A DNA stretch of 64,000 bases from Ficedula albicollis (GCF_000247815.1 NC_021686.1:13568218-13632217), one strand, 5' to 3'. Positions 31,123-45,500 are shown, counted from the stretch's first letter. Notes: generated by a model from the sequence alone, not told the origin. A program made the numbers and translations.

Positions 31123-31328
31123 AAATATATACCCACCCATATGGAGGAAAGGGTGTGTTTACAGAGATCAGTACATGGATACATCTATTCCGGGTAGGTA
31201 AGATGGATTACAGTGCCACTTGTTCCCTGAATTTTTCACTCTTTCTGTACCATAGTTGCTATGTGCCCATGGGAGCCATCGTCCCCGGTCCTTTCAGCAA
31301 TGGGCTTAATATAACCTGCTCTCACATC

Positions 31329-31350
31329 ACACACACACACACACACACAC
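31329..31350. repeat. (CA)n microsatellite
   Basis: About eleven perfect CA units follow ctcacat. This is an ordinary dinucleotide repeat, likely polymorphic. Confidence 0.95.
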
Positions 31351-34300
31351 AGAGCTCTGGGGAGGAGAAAAATTGGGGAATGGTTCACAGGGAGGGCATG
31401 GCAATGATCACCCCAGGGACCACAGACCATGGGAATGGGAGCTGCACTGGGCACGTTTCCTGGGCCTCTTGGTGCCAGACGGGGATGTCTCTCCTGATGG
31501 TCTGAGATGTGTTGGTGAGCCCCAGGGCTGGACTAGTGATGTCTCAGAGCAGCCACCAGCCACACAGGTGCAGGGGGTGCACATGCATCCAGAGCCACAG
31601 CCTGGCCACTTTGTTCTTCAAGTTAGAAAGGCCTTTCTTCAAAAATAAGGTATGAAAATGTACAAATGTTGGACACTATCAGAAAAAGAAAAGGAACCTA
31701 TTATATTTTAGGTCAAAGAGTTATCTAGCTCAAGTTTTTTAAATATGTGCAAAGTGCAGTTTGTGCAGAAGGGCCATTAATCAGAACTGCTTTTTCTGCC
31801 TTTTTTTAAGCTGCAAAGATGAAAACAAAAAGCAGGGAGTGCAGGGGCAGCTCCATTTTCCCATTATACAGAGCAGGAGGGCACCTCCATCCGTACAGGC
31901 TCCTGCTTCCCTGGCAACATGTTCACATCTCTGCAAAAGCTGTTTAAATACGCTGAGCCACGCAAACTGCACAGCACTTTCCCTGTTGACACACGCCTTT
32001 GTCTGCTCAGAGGAGGTGCTCTGTAAACACCAGTGCTGGACGGTTTTTATGTGACTTATTCCTGATTCATTGGTTCTAAATTAGTAGCCCCAAGGCACAT
32101 ACCTTTCCTACAGGCAGGGAAGGGACTGCCTCTTCTCCCCACCTTTGGAAACTTTGACCTGCTGGGATCACAAATTGTAGGAAATCTCAGAGGCGAAGTC
32201 CCAGGTACCGCCAGCAGTAAAACCTGGGAGTAAACAGATTAGATGTGTTTGAAAGACATTTCAAGGGAGCTTGAGCTATCTGGCTCAGTTTCCCTATACC
32301 ACAAGCAAGATTATTTCAAGACTGATTTTGATAGCATGAAGGCTTCTTCCTTAACACAGGAATTGGCTATGTAATTTCTATATATATATATATATTTATC
32401 TTATTTTCCTCTTTGGCAGTGAGGAATTGAAACTTCTCCACACCCCTTTGATTAGCACAGGAGTGGCAGGAGGGATTTTTCCTCTCTTAGTCATTCTGGG
32501 CAACCTTTGAGCCCAGGTTTTTCACCCTGTTGCCTTTAGGAAGCTGCAGAGGCCACACGAGTGAGTTACTGGCCAGCTGGGAGCCGTCAGCTGCCCTTGA
32601 AGCCATGGCCAGCCCTTCTGTGATAAATCCATGGTGAGGTGTGTAACGCACATGGTATCAGCCCCAGATCCCACACAGTTCCTGTCCCAACAGGGATGAA
32701 ATAGTTTTTAAAAACTGGAGTACAAAAGGGGAAAACCTATTTCTTGGGCGCTTGAGTCAGCTTATGGAGCAGTCAGGAGTATTTGGGTGGGGTCTTGCTT
32801 GGTTTTAACTGAGAGCTGCTGGTTGTAGGTTTTACCAGCCTCTCACAGGAGTGAGGTGAGAAAGCCCTAAAAGCTGAGCTGGTCCCTCCCAAATCCTCCC
32901 TTGCAGATGGTAAAGTACATTGTTGATTTACACAAAAACAAAATGCGGAATCCTCTCTAGACGTTTTGGGCTTAGACAAATGATGATTTTGTTTTTGTTT
33001 TGTGATGCTGGCTTTGGCATCACCTTTCCAATTCTCTTTTGTTTGGTCTCTCAGTGATTCATCTCTCCATTTCACTTCTCTTTTGTTTGTTCCATAATTG
33101 CTGGCTTAACCTGGAGGCATGAGGCTTCCTTGTGGAAACATCACCAGGCTGTCAGTCAGCCATGGAGAGGTGGTACAGCTGGTACAGTCCTTCCTCCCTC
33201 TCAGGAGTGAGTGAATCATCCCTTGAATATGCAATATCATCCAGGACAGGAGCCAGGATTCTCCACAGGCACATGAATTCCAGCATCTCTGGAAACATTA
33301 TTTCCACATTTTGGGCAGACTAAGAGACAGTAAGTAAATAAGCAAGCTGTGGCATTTGCAATCTCTTGTAGTTTTATTTAAAGTGACTGCCTGTGCTCGA
33401 AATGCTTGTGTGGGTATTAAAAACACAAAGAGAAAAGCGTGTATCCTTGATCTGATACTGCCCAAGGCAGCTTCAGGGTATGGCCCATTTAATGCCATTG
33501 AGCAGTCCATTGAACAGTTAAGAACCCACCAGAAACAGTAGCTGCCTGCTTTCCTCCTGAACACCCACATGAACCAACACATCCCAAACCCTCCCTGTTG
33601 CTGGCCTCTGGATTTCTCCTTTGGAACTGTGTCCATGCTGGCTCTTGGTCCTGCGGGGAGTTGTTTCCCACTGCCCTCACACCGGAGCAGTGAAAGGCAC
33701 GTGGGCTCCTTCCCTCAGCTGGGATCTTGTTCAGAAGTGTCTCCCCTCCGAGGAAAAGTCTAATTTCCCATGTTTTCCTGGGCTGCAGGTGGGATGTAGC
33801 CAGAGAATCAGGGAATATTCATTGCATCAGCAAGTAGTCCATGACACAGCATTTCACAACATCAACTGGTTTTACTGAGCTCTTGTGTGCTGTGCTCATG
33901 AATCCAATAAAACTGCCCTGGAGTCAACAAGCAATGAGATTTCAGTGCTGAGTGTGTGAGAGATGCAGTGGGAAAAGAACACTGCTCTGACTGAGCTGGG
34001 AAACACTGCTAAGAAGAGCTGTGATATGGTTTTCTCTACTCTTATTAATACCAGGAGCCAACACTTTCTGCTTCACTTTTGTGCCAAGGTCACAGCTATG
34101 TGTTAACCTTCATCAGTCCTTCTGATGATAACAGTGAAAGCAAAATACCATTAAAATTATCTTCCTATATGCTTAAACCACTCTGGCACTTTTCCAGGCA
34201 GTGTTTGTGCCCCTGTTTATGCTGCAGACCCTGGTGACCCTGGAATACTTTTATTTACGACAGCATAAGCATCATTTCCATGGCAACATGCTTTTCAAGC

Positions 34301-35934
34301 TGCAGATTGAGGATTGCAATTTCCTGAGCAATAGAAGAAGCAATGGTGGATTTTTTTTTTTCCTAATCAGCTAGTAGCAACTTTCATGTGCAAAACAACC
34401 AGGCACGACAAATCAGTTAAAAGCTACATTATCATCAAGGCAATTTGAAAGCTCAGCATGGTTAGCCTAAAAATAAAAGAGAGTTAGATCCAGTTGTTTA
34501 ATGGAAATAGAGATGGTGAGATGATATCCTCACTGCTGCTCTGGTAAATTGGCTTCAGTGTGCTCTGCAATGCTGCCTAATGAGGAGCAGAGCAGTTCCC
34601 TTCAGCAGTGACACATTATTTACAGGAAGACTAGGACAGTTATAATCCTGTATGGCTTCAGACAATGCTTTCCCATATTGGAGGAGATGACAAAGCCTGT
34701 TTGAAAACAGTCCAAGCTATCAACAAAGGAATGTTACTAGCAGGGATGTTGGTTAGCAGCTCATGTGAAGCTGCACTTGGTGCTCTCTGCCTTCAGAAGG
34801 CCCCGGGCTGGAGCTGCTCCCTGGGGTGGAACAGCCTCCTGAGCACACAGAGGTCCCAGCACAGCCCTGGGGACAGAAATGCAGAACTGACACGGGGAAA
34901 CATCACTCAGCAGAGCCACAGCTCTGCTTCCCTCCCCAAAATAAGTCTTCAACAGCAGTTAAGTGTTGTCACTACACAAATAGGATCACTGATGGGCAGA
35001 AAGATGCCATGATGTGCCCAAGGTTGCTGTTGCTGACAGCCAGAGGTTCTCCCTGGAGTACAGGACACCATCCTGTCTTGCCAGGGGCCATGATCTATCT
35101 ATCTATCAGTGTTGGAAGTGTAGCTATCAGGGTGTTTGAAGGCTGGATCTGTCCCCTGCTCAGCCAGCTTGGTGCCCAGCACCACCAGGACCATCACTGC
35201 TCGCTGCAGATCAGCACTTTTCACAGCTGCTCTTCTCACCATCTCTCACTGGCAGAAAATATGCACTAAAAACACTGCCTTAAGGAATTCAGAAAAAGGT
35301 GAGGACTTTCTTTCTTGCTAGATTGCCCTTGAGAGCAAAGAAATCTCACTTCCTATGCAGGCAGGATTTGATGCTGACCAGGCCAAGCCCAGGGAATTGC
35401 TATGTACCACGATGAGTGTCTTTAGCAGCACTGCTTCACACCTCTCTGTATCATCAGTCATGTCTCTGAGTTCCAAGTTAGACCTTAATGATGGCAGTAC
35501 AGAATTGTCAGAGACAAATTCCTAACTCAGTAGAAATAATTTAAAAGAGAGTAAGTGTTGATGCTGGTGCCCCCACTAGAATTATTTGGGGTGACAGGTA
35601 AATAAATACTAAACTACATTCTGTAATGATAAAAGTACACTCGAAAAAAACATGTTCACACTGATTTGCTTTGGGCCTCCAATAGTTTTGGGGCAAAACT
35701 TCCACTGGTTTTGAAGGCAGTAGGATAGCAGAGGTTCCTCCAGGTTCAGGGGATTCCCACATCTTGTGAGGTACAGCTGCCATTAACTCTCCTGGTGGAA
35801 GCTGAGGAGATGCTGCTTTCAAACACCAGCTTTTCCAAGGCAGGGTGTGGTGAAATGCTCTGGGGTGTGAGCTATGGGACCAGCCTGATGCAGAGCTCAA
35901 TGTCAAAAGCTTCCAGCATCAGGAGCTGCAAGGA
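31351..35934. other. Intergenic DNA, no gene recognised
   Basis: No coding sequence or RNA gene is supported. The stretch includes a TA microsatellite at about 32,379-32,396 and a short tatc repeat at 35,094-35,107. A weak MIR-like segment may lie at 34,990-35,060. Confidence 0.6.
32379..32396. repeat. (TA)n microsatellite
   Basis: About nine TA units lie between ttc and tttatc. This is an ordinary simple repeat. Confidence 0.9.
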
Positions 35935-35998
35935 GCCCTGAACTAGGTGACATTTAAAGGCTCCTTTGGACCCAAACAATTCTGTGATTCTGTGACTA
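35935..35998 (+). mobile_element. CR1 LINE 3' end fragment
   Basis: The stretch gaactaggtgacatttaaag then ctcctttggacccaaacaat then the doubled tctgtgattctgtga matches the last 60 bases of avian CR1 (ctagatgatctttaagg, tcccttccaacccaaacc, and the terminal 8-base repeat attctatg). Extreme 5' truncation is typical for CR1. The terminal repeat places the 3' end at about 35,997. Confidence 0.85.
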
Positions 35999-37234
35999 AA
36001 GCCACTGCATATTGCCATAGCATCCCTGCACCTTCCTCCCTTTGAGACTTGATTTGGAGTCTAGGCACCTGGGATAGGAGCTCAGGCAGCCACTAAGCAG
36101 GTTCTGCCCCAGGGAGAGCACTCAGCCTCATGCTGGCTGGTGATGGGAGAGCAGGAAGGGTTTTCAGCCTGCTCTCATGGTTTAGACTTGAACTTGGAAC
36201 TGTTTGTTTTTGCTACGCCACCCCTTCCGCCCTGGTTAATAGTCAACTTTGAAACCCAGCTTTATGTCCCATGTTTGATTTACATTTCAAATGCAGGGCC
36301 AGCAGGGCAGGCTGTCTAAATCACTTGTCAGCACAAGGGAAGGAGGTGACACAGTGGGAGGAAAAAGTGAGACACAGCTATGGCCCAGTGTAAACGTTCA
36401 GGCAGCTGGGCAAAGCTGTTACTGGGAGAGTCCCCAGCAAGCGACAAATGCTCACCTTCCCCAAAGGCTGGGGTCTAACCCAGGCACCACACAGGGACCA
36501 GCTTGTCTCCTTTGATATATGCTCCATTCCTCCAGCTCTACAGCCCTGCATCCTGTTTTCCTTCTCCTCTGCAGCTGTACGTGGAGGTGAGGGCTCAAAA
36601 AGACCCAGCGAGAGGAGTTTCTTTTGAAATCAAAAATAGCCTGTCATGATTTTACTGTTTTGGTTTTTTTTTTTTTTTGGGTCAGCATGTCACAATCCTA
36701 AATTTATCACTGAATTGGCATACAGGAAGCCTCTCTAATCGCCAGGTGGAGGGCACAGGGCACAGCGAGTTCACCGGCCACTCTCAAACACCGTCTGGCT
36801 GGAAATATCATTTTCAGCTGCTCTTTGATGAGGTAACATCAAGGAGCAGAGAGACTGCAAACACCACCCAGGCCACTGCCAAATGGTTTGCAGGGCCGGT
36901 CAATGCTGCATTGAGGAAAAGGGAAACATTTGCAAAATCGGTCAAAAGCGAATTAGATGTGTTTTAAAGTAATTCCTGTGCAGACTGTTTACTTGGAATG
37001 GCACAAATATGATCAGCCAGTCCTTAGAGACCTTCCCAGGCTTGACCTGATGGATGTGGTGATGCCTAATCCTGCCCTGATGCTGCTGCCTGGAGCTGTA
37101 CTGTGCGTGTCTCGACAGCTCATCAGCAGAGTCCTGCTGGCTGCCACCCACTGACTGCCCTGGTGCGTGTGAGCACCGGGACAAACGCTTCCTTTCACCT
37201 TCTTACATTAAACACCAGACCCCTGGCCTGCAGA

Positions 37235-38880
37235 AGGAGCAGCCAGCCCCTTGTGGAGATGGCAGGTGGGGGAGCCAGTGTGGAGGCACAGCCCAGCACT
37301 GGTGGGAGCATCGTGCCTCTCCAGTGAGCCCACATTCACCCCAGCATCCCAAGATTTTGCTGGAAACAGCTACCTCTGCTTCTTGCAAGCATGTTAAAAG
37401 CTACCCGCCAGGTTCAGCTGATGTAAATCCTCGTAAATTCGTTCACCAGCCTTATTCCCAGAGAACTGCTGCTTAATGCTCTGTTTCTTCGTAGCTGCAA
37501 TTTCTCCCAGTTCATTTTAACGTGGTGCCTTGCTCTCAATTTCACCACACACATCCTCTGTATTGCCAAAAGGGCACTGATGAACATGAGCTGTGTTACC
37601 AGAAATCACATTCCTGTTCCTGTTCCTTGGCTCATTTCTCCCTCATTTCCCTTTGCCTTCCTATTTTAAGACTGCATGCATGACATACCTGTCAGCTAGA
37701 TCCACTCAAATATTTATCCAGTAATTTAATCAGTGAATTTTATGGTACATTGCTAACTACATTGATGATTTTTCTCCTCATTCACGTAGCTTGGGTTGTG
37801 ATGTGCTAGGGAGCTGGAAGGCTGCAGGTTCATAGGGGGTCTATGAAGTCAGAGAAGTTTACAAACCATGAAAAATTTCTCCCTTTGTCTTGTGGCACTG
37901 ATGAACATGAGCTGTGTTACCAGAAATCACATTCCTGTTCCTGTTCCTTGGCTCATTTCTCCCTCATTTCCCTTTGCCTTCCTATTTTAAGACTGCATGC
38001 ATGACATACCTGTCAGCTAGATCCACTCAAATATTTATCCAGTAATTTAATCAGTGAATTTTATGGTACATTGCTAACTACATTGATGATTTTTCTCCTC
38101 ATTCACGTAGCTTGGGTTGTGATGTGCTAGGGAGCTGGAAGGCTGCAGGTTCATAGGGGGTCTATGAAGTCAGAGAAGTTTACAAACCATGAAAAATTTC
38201 TCCTTTTTTCTTGCTGCAGGAGGAGCAGCCAGCCCCTTGTGGAGATGGCAGGTGGGGGAGCCAGTGTGGAGGCACAGCCCAGCACTGGTGGGAGCATCGT
38301 GCCTCTCCAGTGAGCCCACATTCACCCCAGCATCCCAAGATTTTGCTGGAAACAGCTACCTCTGCTTCTTGCAAGCATGTTAAAAGCTACCCGCCAGGTT
38401 CAGCTGATGTAAATCCTCGTAAATTCGTTCACCAGCCTTATTCCCAGAGAACTGCTGCTTAATGCTCTGTTTCTTCGTAGCTGCAATTTCTCCCAGTTCA
38501 TTTTAACGTGGTGCCTTGCTCTCAATTTCACCACACACATCCTCTGTATTGCCAAAAAGGCACTGATGAACATGAGCTGTGTTACCAGAAATCACATTCC
38601 TGTTCCTGTTCCTTGGCTCATTTCTCCCTCATTTCCCTTTGCCTTCCTATTTTAAGACTGCATGCATGACATACCTGTCAGCTAGATCCACTCAAATATT
38701 TATCCAGTAATTTAATCAGTGAATTTTATGGTACATTGCTAACTACATTGATGATTTTTCTCCTCATTCACGTAGCTTGGGTTGTGATGTGCTAGGGAGC
38801 TGGAAGGCTGCAGGTTCATAGGGGGTCTATGAAGTCAGAGAAGTTTACAAACCATGAAAAATTTCTCCTTTTTTCTTGCA
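37235..38880. repeat. Near-identical duplication with block order A-B-B-A-B
   Basis: Block A (339 bases) occurs at 37235-37573 and 38221-38559. Block B (321-326 bases, beginning gcactgatgaacatgagc) occurs at 37574-37894, 37895-38220 and 38560-38880. The offsets agree exactly: 986 bases for A1 to A2 and for B1 to B3, 321 for B1 to B2. I noticed only a handful of differences, chiefly one base near the A/B junction and the last bases of B1. B2 and B3 end alike in a pyrimidine tract, cttttttcttgc. No transposon or coding sequence is recognised inside. The near identity means either a very recent duplication or an assembly copy error. Confidence 0.92.
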
Positions 38881-40117
38881 GCCCTGACACCTGTGAGGAG
38901 CCCTGGCTGTGTGCTGTGCTGAGGGGAAGGGGGAAGCTCCAGAGCCTTGGGACTTGGGCATCAACGTGACCCCACATCAGCCTCAGCTGGGGCCAACTGC
39001 CAGCACATGCCAGGAAAAAGCAAACAGAAAAGGGGCAGAGTCCACTGAAACTGGGAGTGAGCCATTTTACCTTTAAATTTCAGAGCACACCCCCTTTTTT
39101 TCACTCCCTGCTAATCCCCGCTCATTCAGAAGACAGAAACTAGTCTTTCATAGGGAACTATTCCCCCCAAAGAAAGCTCTTGAGCCAGTCCCAGCTTCCA
39201 GACTGGAGCAGCTTTAGGAGACACACCAGGCCTCCAGGCTGTGCTCTTGGAGCCTACAGTGACCCCAGGTTGGAGCCAGGCACCGTGGCTGAGCACCCCA
39301 AAGGGTGAGCACCCCCTGCTCTGTGCCCCAGGGCTGCTTAACCCTGGGCTCTGGTAGTCTGGCCAGCCAGCCCTTTGCTCACCTCAAAACGGGGCCTCAA
39401 AGAGAGGGAGGAGTGAGAGCCAGCACCCTTTTATAGTGTGAGTAATGGTTCAGCAAAACCTTCCCCCGGGGCAAGGTATGCTCCACACACCGTGATTTCA
39501 AAAGAAGTTAAAAAAATAAAAAAAAGCAAAGAAGGAATGAGGAACTAACTCAACACACCCCGTAGGCAGGTTCTGGCTTCCCAGGGAGAATTAGAGTACA
39601 AACTTCCAAACTGTGCTTAACTGTTATAAACAGCTTTTTCTTTTGCCCCTTCCCCAACCTGAACCCCTGGTTTTTTACAGGGTAGTGCTCTACTTTGACG
39701 GGATGAGAGACATGTATATGTGTAGAGATACTTTATCACCCATTTCCATTAATAGCTATTAAGAATAGGGATAGAAATGATAATCTCCCTCTGTTGCCTC
39801 CTGTGCCCAGCCTCCAGGAATCCTGTTACTTCATGTTTGAAACATCCTTTGGAGGAAGGATGGATGTAGCTGCCCCCCACTCATTCCTGGCTCTGGAAGC
39901 AGCAGCACACCCAGAGCTCTGCTCACCACAAGCTCTGGATTTGGCTACAGAGCTCCAGGCATTTGCTGAAGGGCTTTGCTGGGCTGGTGTGCTTGATATC
40001 TTGCAGGATAGGGTAGGAAGGCAGGGGGAGATTAAGGATTTTATCATGTTCCCAGGAAAGTTCAGTGCAGAGTTTCATTGATTTGTGTGGAAAAGAAGCT
40101 GACCCTCGTAGTTTGCA

Positions 40118-40185
40118 CAGCTGGGAAAGAAGCCTGGGAGATCCCAGTGTCCTGTCCTTTCCTCTAACCATTAGGCTACACTTCT
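40118..40185 (-). mobile_element. MIR SINE 5' fragment
   Basis: The segment cacagctgggaaagaagcc, tgggagatcccagtgtcctg and cctctaaccattaggctaca follows the reverse complement of the MIR 5' half block by block (cagagctgggaatagaaccc, aggagtcctgactcccag, cctgctctaaccactagac). The last block is the tRNA-derived B-box region. Confidence 0.65.
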
Positions 40186-42442
40186 TGGAGAAATGTGGGA
40201 CACGGGGGAATTCACACTGTCTTCCAACCATGAAGGTTGCTCCAAAAAGAAGCAGTATTCTTATACAACAGCAAGCATAAATCTATGATAATTACATAAT
40301 AATGTATATTATCAGTGCATCAGAGTAAGTGCCAGGCTGGACATGGTGCCTTTCAGAATACCTTGGCAGTTTTACTAAAACAGCAGATAAGTGCAGATTG
40401 ATACAGCCTTGTCAGAACTGTGGATACTTTCCCCCTCTGTAATACCTGCACTTAGCTGAAATTCCATAAGTGATTGCATTTAACTTGGGTATATCTCCTA
40501 CAGCAGTGGCATGAGGCCTGTTAGGAAATAACTTCAAACTTACTGAAATTCAAAGCATTTTCAGTAATCTCAAATAGTTCTGGCTAACTGCTGAAGTGAC
40601 GCTGCCCTCATGTCTCAAACAGAATTAGCTGATTTTAGCTAGAATATGAAGACCAGAAGGTGAAAAAACTTTAGGCTGGAACATCTCTTGTTAAGACTCT
40701 TGCAGATGCAGTCAGTTAGGTAGCTCAGCATGGCCTGGTGTTCTCAAAACCCTTTGATAAAATTATAATAATAATTGTAGTATATTAGTTAGTCCTCAGG
40801 GATAGCTCCATTTTCCATGCATGTAACCTTTACTGCCTTGGGATGCAAGCTATTTGTCTTGGCAGCCTGAAACAGCCCATAACTTCACCATGATAACCAT
40901 TTTTAGTTTGGCCTGTAGTTGTATTTTTTTTTTTCCTTTTCCAAATCCATCTGTCCTGAGAAGTCAAATTCCTGATTTTATCTCCAACCACCCACCCTCT
41001 TCACTTACAAAGGAGAGCTTGGAAAAAACCCTCATCCTCTTCCCTTGCTTTTTGGTTTTCTCTTGCCTCATTCTCAAAGAGATTCATGTTTCTGTTTCAC
41101 TGTGTGGGTTAAATACTTCTATCCCTGGAATTACTGTACTCTGAGGTTCTGTATTTATTACCTTGCAATAACAGCAATAACAGCCAAAACACTTTTGTTG
41201 TTCACTTTTAAGAACAAGAAAAACAACCCAGAAATTATTTTTCTGTCTTGGCAAAGCTGTTGATGATGGGTGCATTCATGAGAAAAGAAACCAACTCTTC
41301 CCCCATTCTTTTCTATTTATTTCAGAGGCAAAACCAGTAAAAACATCTCTGCTAGAAAAATCATTCAGACTCGTTGGCAGTGGTTTGCCATTCAGCAGGT
41401 TCATTCAAGCTGTTTTCATGGAAGATTCTTTTTTCAGATGTCCAGCATCCAAATATAGCAGATGTGGATGTTTTCTGTCTTTGAAAGGAAAAAAAATATT
41501 CATTTTGATGAAAACAGTGGGACTGATGCAAAATGCAGAGTGAGACCCTGTGCCTTGAGCTGATTTTCATCTTCACATTTCCATGAGGGCAGCTGTGAGG
41601 AGTCTGTGATTTAGAGCAGAGCATGGTGCTGTTCCATGTTGTCCTAGGTTCAAGTTCAGCCCAGAATCTGCACAAGGTGGAGAGACATAGGTTTGTCTCT
41701 GCCCTGCTCTTTCAGACTGTGTCCTTTGCACCACATGCTCTCACCAGCTGCCCAAGTGCAATTAGACCTGAGAAAACTCAGCAATGGGGAAAAGAATTAT
41801 GCTGAAGAATTGTCTTAGGAGTGCTGTGAAGGTGGCAGCAATTTGAGAGACACTGGAAAAAACGCCTGGTAAAACATGTGCCCCTTCACCAGTATTTTAG
41901 GCGTAGGCACAAAATGATGTTGAATGTTTCTTGCTTCCCACAAAGTGCAGAGCTGTTCCTTTAGGTTCATCCCAAATCCTCTGAGTGACTAACTCCCTCT
42001 CAGAGTTAGCAGGGAGAGGCACATTGGTCTGTTACACAGACTTAGCAGGGATTATTTGGTTTATCACCATCACTTTTCCTACACTCCAGAGCCACTCTTA
42101 TTCCCAGCCAGATGTTCAGAGGTGGGCCCAGCATCACCAGACCCTCCGGGTCCTCACTGACAAATACCTGCAAAAATGCTTTTAATCTGTTTGGTTTGGC
42201 TTGTCACAAGGCCCCTGTGAACAGTCTCACAGGATGGTTCAGTTACTTGGCCTGCCACTTGGCCATCCCTTCTGGGCAGTCAGGGATGTTTTTGGGGTTT
42301 GACCCTCTCTCTCCTTGAAGGACTCATGTAATCACCCACTCTGCTGACAGTCAGGATGGTTCAGCAATCTCTGCTGCCTCTTGGGACCCAAGGTGTAGAT
42401 ATTCTTCAGTAACATTCAGGGTTTTACCTCTGATTAGGGCAG

Positions 42443-42552
42443 ATGAATATTAAAATAATTAATGTTAATACATTAATATTACTAGATGTTATATTTTGTT
42501 ATCTCATGATATGCATATTAATGAGTTAATGGTAATTTCTAGCTAATTAACA
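42443..42552. promoter_or_regulatory. AT-rich segment dense in homeodomain-type TAAT cores
   Basis: About 110 bases are strongly AT-rich and hold around ten TAAT or ATTA cores, including a POU-like gcatattaatga. It could be a cis-regulatory element for a flanking gene such as PDGFA, or merely AT-rich DNA. The sequence alone does not decide. Confidence 0.25.
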
Positions 42553-45500
42553 TCAAGTTTCTTTGCTTATGTTCTTTGCTCAGTTGACCGCTGGATAGCT
42601 TCTGTGATATAAGACCTAAAGCAGGAAAACCTCTTTAAATTTTAAAAATTGTAATTACTATTGTTTTCAAAATCCCAATCTGAAGAGTATTGGACTGATC
42701 TCTCCTGGCAGAACTGGAAGGTGTCTTGTGTCACTTGAAGGAAGGTTATGGGGTGAATACAAACACGCCACATTTATTTAAATCTGTCATTTCCTTTCCC
42801 CATGGTTACTCCTAATTCAACACCATAAAGGCTTTGCCTCCTTGATGATGTCAAGAAAAAGTCTTTGTCTCAGCCTGCTCTGCAATCCAGTGACATCATC
42901 CAAGCTGCCAGATATCTCTTTTCTCATACACAGGTGTCGTTCCTCTGGATCTTTGCAGTTCTACTTCTAAAGTGTATCCCATTTATCCTGGCTATCTAGA
43001 AATCCTCCCTTCCCCTCCAGCCCAGTCCACCTTTCATCCCAACCATCTGGAAGACTGCTGCTAGGCAATGCTACCTTGGTCTAATTTGCAAGAAATAATT
43101 GATTTATTACTGCTACATACCTTCCCTGATTTTCCTGGGCATGGCAGAAATAACAGGCTGTCCTGGTCTGTAAGAACTTCATATAAATTGCATTCACACA
43201 CAACATATCTCAGCGATAAAGGGACCTGAGCTCAAAGGAAGCTGCATCATATCTCAACCCTCTGGAGTTTCGAGAGGTTTATTTTAATAATATCCTGACT
43301 TTAGCATATACAATCCACGGTATTTGCCAAGCTTAAAACAACAGCCACAGGAGGATCCTGTCGTACGTTTTGCAACCGGTTCTCACATCAGCAGAGTGCT
43401 GATCCTGCATGGAATTCATTCCACATTTTATTCATTATCTGAATGAGTTATCAGGACAGCTCTCTGCCTGGCTGGAGGTACCAGCATAGCGCAGACAGAT
43501 TTTTTCCCACAGAACTCTCTGAAGTGATACTGTCAGCATGGCTATATTTAATGGGCTCTACCCATGCAGTCAATCTCTCAGTGCACAAGAAATAGTTTAC
43601 AATCCCTGAAACCCTACACTCCTCTCTGCCATGGAGCAGGAAAAAGTAACATCTACCGTCATTCCTTTTGCATGTCGCTGGATCCAGGGGGAAGGGAAGG
43701 CTAATAAGACAATGAGGACATTGAAAACAATATTTTGAGAGGCAGAGCAAGGCAAAGAAAAAAAATCAGTAGTCAGCATCTGCAAGCAATCTTTAACCAC
43801 AGCTAAAGGCTGCCTTTAAATTCACATATGTCATGCCCTTCTTACCTTCACTTTAGGCTTAGTTTAGAAATAACCTGTGAGCTTCTTTATTTCATTGCTA
43901 TTGCTGAGTGAAGAGTTAGGACAGAGACTGCTGCATGCAAAGAGGTTTCCCCCAAGTTAAATGCCACTAGGCAGAAAATAACTGACATTTTGGGAAGATA
44001 ACACAGGGCAGCATTGTGTGCTCCAGAGTTCTGTGCTGTAGCCCTGAAGAGTGCCTGCCACATGCATTCAGGTAAAGCTCATTTGTCCAAAAGTGATTTC
44101 TGTGAAATAAAATTGCCTGTTTGACAATTTTAAAAAGAGATCTGGTTCATGAATATGGCAGAGAAATGTCACTACATGCTGATCAGGGGACTGGGGAAGT
44201 GGCAGGGTAATGGTGTGACCTTCCCTTCACATCTGAAATAGATCTCCTGGGGTGTGGAAGAAAGGTTGGTGAGCAATGTCTGTGAAACCTGGGCCGGGGA
44301 TGGGAAGGCTCCACACTGCACATGGCATGAGCACCATAGAGGGAGAACACTCATTTTACTGAGGTTTGGCAGGACTTACCTTCAGAACAGTGACACTGCT
44401 GAAAAATCAAATGTCCAGAAGAGAACCACAGCTGGATGGCAGTGACAAGAGGGATGGAGAGCACTTTACCTGTGGATGAGCAGTGGCACAGCCACGCCAG
44501 GCTGGAAATGCAACTCAGCCGGGGCAGGAGGAGGGCCAGCAACTTATATGAGACACCTACCTCTGTAAGCCCAAAAACTTATTTTCAGGGCCTTGTTATT
44601 AGAAGTGCTGCAGAGCTGGGAAGTATAGAGGTTTTGAAATTCAAACATGTAAAGGCTATTTTATAGCTCAAAGCTTTAGGATTGATGTTCATCACTTTTA
44701 CCATGCTATATATGGTGTGTGTGTAGATCCCTTTCTAAAGTAATAAACAACATCAATTGTAAGTGTCCAGGTCAAAATTCGCCCCTCTACAGGGCACAGG
44801 CACAAAGTTGACTGCTCTTATGACACAGTTTAATTCATAACTTTTCAGTCAGACAGGAAAAGACCCAAAGTCTTCTTGCCCATTGTGTCCTCCTCCTCCC
44901 CCCTTTATGAAAAAAATACCAAATGTGCAAGTTATAAATAACACAAGTTATCTAACATTTCACCATATAAGGAATGAGCAGAAGTGGAAATGATTTTTTT
45001 TTTTTTTTGCCTTTAGCATTCAAATGAAATGGACAATGTAGCAAGCTGAATATTCCCAGTGAAAATGGTTTGTGGGTAGTTTTGGTGTTCGTGTGTTCTG
45101 CTCTGAGCTTTGTTGGCCCCTTTGTGATGATTCAACAGCCAGGAATCAGAAGTTTGACATTGTATTCCTAAAGCATAATGGTCTTCGACCAGTTTGAAAG
45201 GAAGGGATGCCAGTCTCCCCTACTCTTGTATTACATCCTGTGTAAGGATAGGGAGCACACAGGAAAGGACTCTTTGTAAAACTCATGGGACATGTATGCA
45301 CTCGCCAGAGACTGTCATGAGCTCAGTAACACCATCTTCACTGCTGTCTTTAGCCAGAGAAGGGATATTTTGAGGGCAAGTACAGGCAGTTAGATCTGTT
45401 GTCATATAGATTGATCCTGGGGTAGGGCTTGAAGCTAATCTGAAGCAAAAAATTGGAGTCTGAATGAACTGGTTGGTTTAAACCATTTTTTTTTCTCTTA

